Shown here in pieces: positions 6,120-10,187 of a DNA stretch of 10,187 nt. Within the stretch, counting starts at the first letter, position 1. Each line of letters opens with the position of its first letter. Below the pieces are notes generated by a model. It was not told the DNA's origin and made no database searches. It saw nothing but the letters and a program-made list of their open reading frames with translations. The position numbers and the translations under genes were made by a program. This DNA is from Bacilli bacterium (GTDB lineage: Bacteria; Bacillota_I; Bacilli_A; RF39; UBA660): positions 1-10,187 of the forward strand of contig JAEEMF010000078.1 in NCBI GenBank assembly GCA_016283075.1, written 5' to 3'.

Positions 6120-7157
6120 ATGGATAATAAGGTTCGCAAATATAAATTGAAACCTTGGGTAAGAATATTAATATTGCTTATCTTCCTTTTTAATGTCGTT
6201 TTTTCGGCTATTTTAATACATCATGGTAGAAACCCTAATCAAGTTCCTAAAGTTGATTATACGTACCGTATAGATGAAAAACTAGGGTATTCTGTAGCGC
6301 TTAAAAATAATGACTTCTATGAAGAAGATGTCTTAGGTGAAGGAAAACAGTATGCTACTGAATTAATAGACCATATAGATATCAATTTTAACTATAATTA
6401 TCAAGGTAGTAAGATGACTACTAATAAAATAGCTTATGAAATAAATGGTACTATTATTGGAGAATACGAAAATAAAGATAACGGAAATTCCGAACTATGG
6501 AAAAAGAATTATGTATTCGTTGAAAAAACAAATGACGAAAGAGAATCTGCTACTTTTAATGTAAATAAATCACTAAAACTTGATTATGCTAAATATAGTA
6601 AAATAGTAGAAGATTTCAAATATAAATTTAAAATTCCAATTGATGCATACCTAGATATAGTTTTAAAAGTATACTATGATGTTACTTTAGAAGATAAATC
6701 CATAGTAACTGCAACAGATTCTATGGAACTTAAAATACCACTAGCTAGAACAACAATTACTATAGAAAAGAAGATTGACGATAAAAGAGTTGTTGATTTA
6801 AAGAACGCTCCAGTAGAAAAAGATGAGCGTATGATAAAACATGGTATATTTATTAATTTAATATCAATTGCATTCTTCTTACTTTTATCACCATTTGTAT
6901 TTATCTCAAATAAAACTTATTATGAAAAAACACTAGAAAGAATACTTAAGAATTACTCAGAAATAATTGCTGAAGTAGATTCAGCACCTAGTGAAAATGA
7001 TTTAGAAATAATTGATGTAAAGAATTTTGAAGATATGGTTGATATTGAAGAAGAAATAAAATCACCAATTCTATACTATAAAGTAGAAGAAGGTAGTGAA
7101 GCATTATTTACTATTGTAAATGATAATTATATGTATAGATATATACTAAAAAAATAG
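6120..7157 (+). CDS. DUF5305-like membrane protein of the fibre cassette
   Basis: A 345-residue protein. A cytosolic basic start (KVRKYKLKPW) is followed by a helix at about 13-34. An external beta-rich domain at about 40-235 contains YTYRIDEKLGYSVALK and IPIDAYLDIVLKVYYDV. A second helix lies at about 242-263. The C-terminal cytosolic domain (about 265-345) contains LKNYSEIIAEVDS, FEDMVDIEEEIKSPILYYK and a terminal YMYRYIL. This arrangement and these phrases match my recollection of DUF5305 proteins, better known from archaea, where they sit beside SipW-like peptidases and TasA-like proteins. The function of the family is unknown. An assembly, anchoring or sensing role across the membrane is inferred from position and topology. 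SD AAGGGAGA (6106-6113) is six bases before the ATG and 15 bases separate it from the sipW stop, so it is in the same operon. A terminator follows. DUF assignment is from memory and should be confirmed. Confidence 0.75.
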   Translation: MDNKVRKYKLKPWVRILILLIFLFNVVFSAILIHHGRNPNQVPKVDYTYRIDEKLGYSVALKNNDFYEEDVLGEGKQYATELIDHIDINFNYNYQGSKMTTNKIAYEINGTIIGEYENKDNGNSELWKKNYVFVEKTNDERESATFNVNKSLKLDYAKYSKIVEDFKYKFKIPIDAYLDIVLKVYYDVTLEDKSIVTATDSMELKIPLARTTITIEKKIDDKRVVDLKNAPVEKDERMIKHGIFINLISIAFFLLLSPFVFISNKTYYEKTLERILKNYSEIIAEVDSAPSENDLEIIDVKNFEDMVDIEEEIKSPILYYKVEEGSEALFTIVNDNYMYRYILKK

Positions 7158-7180
7158 AACCGATATAATCGGTTCTTTTA
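7156..7180. terminator. Bidirectional terminator between the DUF5305-like and HIT genes
   Basis: A perfect 9-bp stem AGAACCGAT (7156-7164) and ATCGGTTCT (7168-7176) encloses a three-base loop. A T tract follows on the plus strand (7173-7179 region), and an A-rich flank on the left gives a T tract on the minus strand. It overlaps the TAG stop of the plus-strand gene and the end of the convergent HIT gene. Confidence 0.85.
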
Positions 7181-7549
7181 TTTTGTTAAAATATCAAATA
7201 CTTCTTTAACATCTTTAAGTTCTTGTTTATCTTTATATTTAGGTATTACATGCATATGAAAGTGTTTAACATCTTGAGCTATACCATTATTTTGACATAG
7301 AGAAACTCCGTCACAAGATAATTTATCTTCAGCAAGTTTCTTCATATTCTTAGCTACTCTTATAACTTCTAAAAGAGTTTCTTCACTAATAGTATCAATA
7401 TCTTTAGTATGAACTTTAGGAATAACTAACATATGTCCATTGGTATTAGGATTAATATCTAAAAATACTTTTACTTTTTCATCTTCATATACAGTATAAG
7501 AAGGAATATCTCCTTTAATTATTTTACAAAAAATACATGTTTCATCCAT
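7178..7549 (-). CDS. hit: HIT-family (HinT-like) nucleotide hydrolase
   Basis: Small cytoplasmic protein of the histidine triad superfamily. These proteins typically hydrolyse nucleotide phosphoramidates or dinucleoside polyphosphates; the physiological substrate is unknown. It has 123 residues, slightly longer than the roughly 115 of HinT. The N-terminus has a CxxC pair, CIFC (5-8), as in many bacterial HIT proteins where it can bind zinc. IIKGDIPSYTVYEDEKV and LVIPKVHTKD are typical landmarks. The catalytic triad motif is HFHMHVIP (H96, H98, H100), with H98 the likely nucleophile. Start: on the minus strand AGGAGTGA (7556-7563) sits six bases before the ATG at 7549. The gene is convergent with the fibre cassette and divergent from sufC; it is a housekeeping gene not tied to either. 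Confidence 0.95.
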   Translation of the reverse strand: MDETCIFCKIIKGDIPSYTVYEDEKVKVFLDINPNTNGHMLVIPKVHTKDIDTISEETLLEVIRVAKNMKKLAEDKLSCDGVSLCQNNGIAQDVKHFHMHVIPKYKDKQELKDVKEVFDILTK

Positions 7550-7569
7550 TATTTATCACTCCTAAAAAT

Positions 7570-7578
7570 ATTATAACA
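7570..7578 (-). promoter_or_regulatory. Extended -10 promoter for the HIT gene
   Basis: On the minus strand TATAAT (7575 down to 7570) is preceded by TGT (7578-7576), an extended -10. No convincing -35 box is found at the usual distance, as is common for this class. Transcription would start near 7563, a few bases upstream of the Shine-Dalgarno. Confidence 0.55.
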
Positions 7579-7594
7579 TAAATAAAGAATTGTA

Positions 7595-7623
7595 TAGAAA
7601 ATATATAGTAAATAATGTATAAT
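7595..7623 (+). promoter_or_regulatory. Promoter for the suf operon
   Basis: TATAAT (7618-7623) lies 17 bases from TAGAAA (7595-7600, four of six). The start would be near 7630, just upstream of GGGGATGA. An ATG in frame at 7615 overlaps the -10 box, so sufC must start downstream at 7642. No obvious Fe-S-responsive operator is visible. Confidence 0.55.
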
Positions 7624-7641
7624 ACTTTTGGGGATGATAAT

Positions 7642-8394
7642 ATGAATTCACTTAAAATTAATAACATATCTGTAAAAACTGAAGATAAAGAAATATTAAA
7701 AGATTTTTCTTTAGAAGTAAATCCTGGTGAAATACACGTTATAATGGGTCCTAATGGTACTGGTAAATCTACTTTACTTAATACTATTATGGGAGATAGT
7801 AGTTATGTTATTACTAGTGGTGAAATCTATTATAATGATAAATTATTAAATAATTTAGATACCTCAGATAGAGCTAATCTTGGAATATTTTTAGGAATGC
7901 AAAAACCTATTTCTTTAGAAGGAGTAAGTAATGCAGACTTCTTAAGAACAATGGTTAGTTCAAAAGAAAAAGAAAACTTTAATTTAATGAAATTTGTTAA
8001 GAAACTAAATGAATACCAAGAAAAATTAAAGATAAACAAAGATATGGTAAGTAGAAGTGTTAATACTGGTTTCTCTGGCGGAGAAATAAAGAAAAATGAA
8101 ATACTTGAGATGTACCTACTTAATCCAAGTTTAGTTATGCTAGATGAAATAGATTCTGGGCTTGATGTAGATAGTTTAAAAATAGTAGCGGATAATATAC
8201 TTGATTATTATAAAGAAAGTGGATGTGCTCTTCTTATAATAACACATTATCAAAAACTACTTGATTATATAAAACCTACACATGTTCATATAATGAAAAA
8301 TGGTAAGATTATAAAAAGTGGAGACTCTTCTTTAATAAATGATATAGAGCAGTTAGGATACGAAAATTTAGATACCGAAACAAATGAAATTTGA
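7642..8394 (+). CDS. sufC: SufC, ATPase of the SUF Fe-S cluster assembly complex
   Basis: Cytoplasmic ABC-type ATPase that pairs with SufB/SufD to drive assembly and release of Fe-S clusters. It has 250 residues, the usual SufC length. Motifs in order: Walker A GPNGTGKST (36-44), Q-loop at Q87 (GMQKP), signature FSGGE (144-148), Walker B LVMLDEID (164-171), D-loop SGLD, and H-loop ITHYQ (H202). The IDSGLDVD sequence and the DFLRTMV segment after the Q-loop are characteristic of SufC rather than transporters, and no membrane domain is encoded nearby. Start: GGGGATG (7630-7636) is five bases before ATG 7642; the earlier in-frame ATG at 7615 lies in the promoter. The end overlaps sufD by 11 bases, so the two are translationally coupled. 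Read with sufD and sufS it gives the Gram-positive order sufC-sufD-sufS; sufU and sufB would be expected after the window. Confidence 0.96.
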   Translation: MNSLKINNISVKTEDKEILKDFSLEVNPGEIHVIMGPNGTGKSTLLNTIMGDSSYVITSGEIYYNDKLLNNLDTSDRANLGIFLGMQKPISLEGVSNADFLRTMVSSKEKENFNLMKFVKKLNEYQEKLKINKDMVSRSVNTGFSGGEIKKNEILEMYLLNPSLVMLDEIDSGLDVDSLKIVADNILDYYKESGCALLIITHYQKLLDYIKPTHVHIMKNGKIIKSGDSSLINDIEQLGYENLDTETNEI

Positions 8395-9196
8395 AGATCT
8401 AAAAAGAATTAAAATAGTAGATGATAAAGTAGTAGATAAAGAAATAGATGAAGGTATTGAAATAGAAGAAATACCTAGAAATATGTTCTTTGATGTAACA
8501 GTAATTAAAATTAATATATCAAAGGATACTACTTTAAAGTTAGAGTTTAGTACAAGAAAGGCTACTAAATTAGATGTAAAAATAACTGTTAAAGAAGGAA
8601 TCCATTTAAATCTAATGGAATATCGATTTGGTAAAAACTTTAAAGTTAGATATCAATATAATCTAGAAAAAGATAGTTATACAAATATAGTTAAGTTCTA
8701 TGATGTAAATGGTATTAAAGAAATGAATATGATATTTCTAAATGGAGAAAATGCTAAAATAGATTATAATTTTAAAACTATATCAACTGGATTTGAAAAA
8801 TATAATTTAACGATACATCATAATGCTCCTAAAACAATAAGTAATATTTGTAATAATGGAGTAAACATTAATGATGGTAATTTACAATTCAATGTATCTA
8901 GTTTTGGCACTTTAGATAACAAGGGTTGTATCATTAATCAAAATAGTCGTATAATTAATTTAACAAACAACAAATGCGGTATAAATCCTAATCTATTTAT
9001 AGATGAGATGGATGTAGAAGCATCTCACTCAGCTTTAATAGGAGGATTTACTAAAGATGAAATATTTTATTTAACTAGTAGAGGATTAAGTAAAAAAGAT
9101 GCTATAATGCTTCTAATAACTGGATTCTTACTAAATAATACAAATGAATTAATTGCTAAAAAAATTAAGAAAAATATTAATAAATATTGGAGGTGA
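8384..9196 (+). CDS. sufD: SufD-like Fe-S cluster scaffold component (short form)
   Basis: SufB/SufD-family beta-helix protein that binds SufC and forms the scaffold complex. It has 270 residues, against roughly 400 or more for typical SufD. The C-terminal family signature is intact: IDEMDVEASHSALIGG (with conserved H215) followed by FYLTSRGLSKKDA and a final helix. The region at about 50-200 shows the repeated short strands of the beta-helix core. Most of the usual N-terminal helical region is missing; the protein begins with a short charged segment. There is no internal frameshift, and the start overlaps sufC by 11 bases, so the short length is real. It is called SufD rather than SufB from its position between sufC and sufS and its length. 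A sole SufB-like partner is the alternative if no second copy lies downstream. AGATACC-type ribosome sites are not evident, in line with coupling to sufC. Confidence 0.88.
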   Translation: MKFEDLKRIKIVDDKVVDKEIDEGIEIEEIPRNMFFDVTVIKINISKDTTLKLEFSTRKATKLDVKITVKEGIHLNLMEYRFGKNFKVRYQYNLEKDSYTNIVKFYDVNGIKEMNMIFLNGENAKIDYNFKTISTGFEKYNLTIHHNAPKTISNICNNGVNINDGNLQFNVSSFGTLDNKGCIINQNSRIINLTNNKCGINPNLFIDEMDVEASHSALIGGFTKDEIFYLTSRGLSKKDAIMLLITGFLLNNTNELIAKKIKKNINKYWR

Positions 9197-9200
9197 TATT

Positions 9201-10187
9201 ATGAATAGAGAAGATTTTAATATCTTAAATACTGGTATTATTTATTTAGATAATGGTGCTACTACATTAAAACCAAAGTGTTTAGTAGAAGCAACAAACG
9301 ATTATTATTTAAATTATAGTGCTAATGCTCATAGAGGAGATTATTCTATTAGTTTAAAAGTAGATAAAATGTATGAAGAAGTAAGAGATAAAGTAAAAAG
9401 ACTAATAAACTGTGAAAGTAATGAAGTAATCTTTACTAGTGGATGTACTGATTCCTTAAATAAAGTGGTATTTGGTTTTTGTAAAAACTACTTAAAAGAA
9501 GGAGATGAAATTCTTCTTACTAAAGCAGAACATGCATCTAACGTCTTACCTTGGTTTGAACTTTCTGAAGAAATAAAAACAAGTGTTAAATATATACCTT
9601 TAACAGAAGATCACGTGGTAACAGTAGATAATGTTATTAAATCAATTACAGATAAAACAAAAGTAATATCACTAGCTCAAGTTACTAATGTAATAGGAGA
9701 TATAAGACCTATTAAAGAAATAACTAAAATAGCTCATGAAAGAGGTATTATTGTTATAGTAGATGGAGCACAAAGTGTTCCACATATGAAAGTTGATGTA
9801 AAAGATCTAGATATTGATTTTCTAGCATTCTCAGCACATAAAATGTGTGGTCCAACAGGAGTAGGGGTACTATTTGGTAAATATAACTTACTAGAAAAAA
9901 TGAAACCTACTAGTTTTGGCGGAGGAATGAATTCTTTCTTTGAAGTAAACTTTGATAGAGAGTATAGTAAAATACCAACTAGATTTGAAGCAGGAACTCC
10001 TAATATAGCCGGAGTAATAGCTTTTGGTAAAGTAATAGATTATCTTTTAAATATTGGTATGGATAATATAACTAAGCATGAACTATCTTTAAAGAAATAT
10101 TTAATAGATAGATTAAAGGAAAATGAAAATATTACTATTTATAATGAAAATACTATGTCCGGAATAGTAACATTTAATTATAAAGAT
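9201..10187 (+). CDS. sufS: SufS cysteine desulfurase, N-terminal 329 residues (3' end outside window)
   Basis: PLP enzyme that takes sulfur from L-cysteine to supply the SUF scaffold. The frame is open from the ATG at 9201 to the window edge. The start is fixed by GGAGGTGA (9189-9196), four bases upstream and overlapping the sufD stop. Visible landmarks: YLDNGATTLKP (15-25), ANAHRGDYS (41-49), H111 in AEHASN for stacking on PLP, D188 and Q191 in VDGAQS, the PLP lysine K214 in FSAHKMCGPTGVG, and RFEAGTP (261-267). These are type II (SufS) rather than IscS/NifS features. The catalytic cysteine would be about 30 residues past the edge and cannot be checked. With sufC and sufD it forms one operon; a SufU partner is expected downstream. 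Confidence 0.96.
   Translation, partial: MNREDFNILNTGIIYLDNGATTLKPKCLVEATNDYYLNYSANAHRGDYSISLKVDKMYEEVRDKVKRLINCESNEVIFTSGCTDSLNKVVFGFCKNYLKEGDEILLTKAEHASNVLPWFELSEEIKTSVKYIPLTEDHVVTVDNVIKSITDKTKVISLAQVTNVIGDIRPIKEITKIAHERGIIVIVDGAQSVPHMKVDVKDLDIDFLAFSAHKMCGPTGVGVLFGKYNLLEKMKPTSFGGGMNSFFEVNFDREYSKIPTRFEAGTPNIAGVIAFGKVIDYLLNIGMDNITKHELSLKKYLIDRLKENENITIYNENTMSGIVTFNYKD

Overview
The window is very AT-rich. It has strong AGGAGG-type ribosome binding sites, TTGACA/TATAAT-like promoters and intrinsic terminators between transcription units. Tryptophan is TGG and TGA serves as a stop (the sufC end, followed by an overlapping sufD start), so the standard bacterial code applies. Gene content (PNPase, a SipW-type signal peptidase, a TasA/camelysin-like protein and the sufC-sufD-sufS order) points to a low-GC Firmicutes/Bacilli-type bacterium, probably an uncultured host-associated lineage. 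The exact taxon cannot be read from this sequence.

Layout. (1) 2-604 is the C-terminal end of polynucleotide phosphorylase (KH and S1 domains), closed by a terminator. (2) 698-1741 is a single-gene unit with its own promoter and terminator. It encodes a Tyr/Arg-rich, two-TM membrane protein with a C-terminal HNH nuclease domain. (3) 1838-2725 is a secreted fibronectin-III-like protein that appears to start at ACG, under a near-consensus promoter. (4) 2831-7157 is a four-gene surface-fibre cassette: a TasA/camelysin-like subunit behind an extended -10 promoter, an internal terminator, a large anchored Big_2 Ig-repeat protein, a SipW-type signal peptidase with an unusual multi-pass N-terminal half, and a DUF5305-like two-TM protein. 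(5) 7178-7549 (minus strand) is a HIT-family hydrolase convergent with the cassette; the two share a bidirectional terminator. (6) 7642-10187 is the start of a SUF Fe-S cluster operon: sufC, sufD (short) and sufS (cut by the window edge). It is divergent from the HIT gene, with back-to-back promoters.

How the genes may work together. The cassette resembles the Bacillus tapA-sipW-tasA biofilm-fibre operon in logic: an abundant small subunit, a larger minor partner, and a dedicated ER-type signal peptidase. The subunit and the Ig-repeat protein share a GYAxF motif at the end of the N-terminal hydrophobic segment, a plausible common SipW processing site. The terminator after the subunit gene would keep subunit levels above those of the helpers. 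The DUF5305-like protein may be an assembly or anchoring factor. This is an accessory, surface-directed insert between housekeeping genes, and it is the most interesting part of the window.
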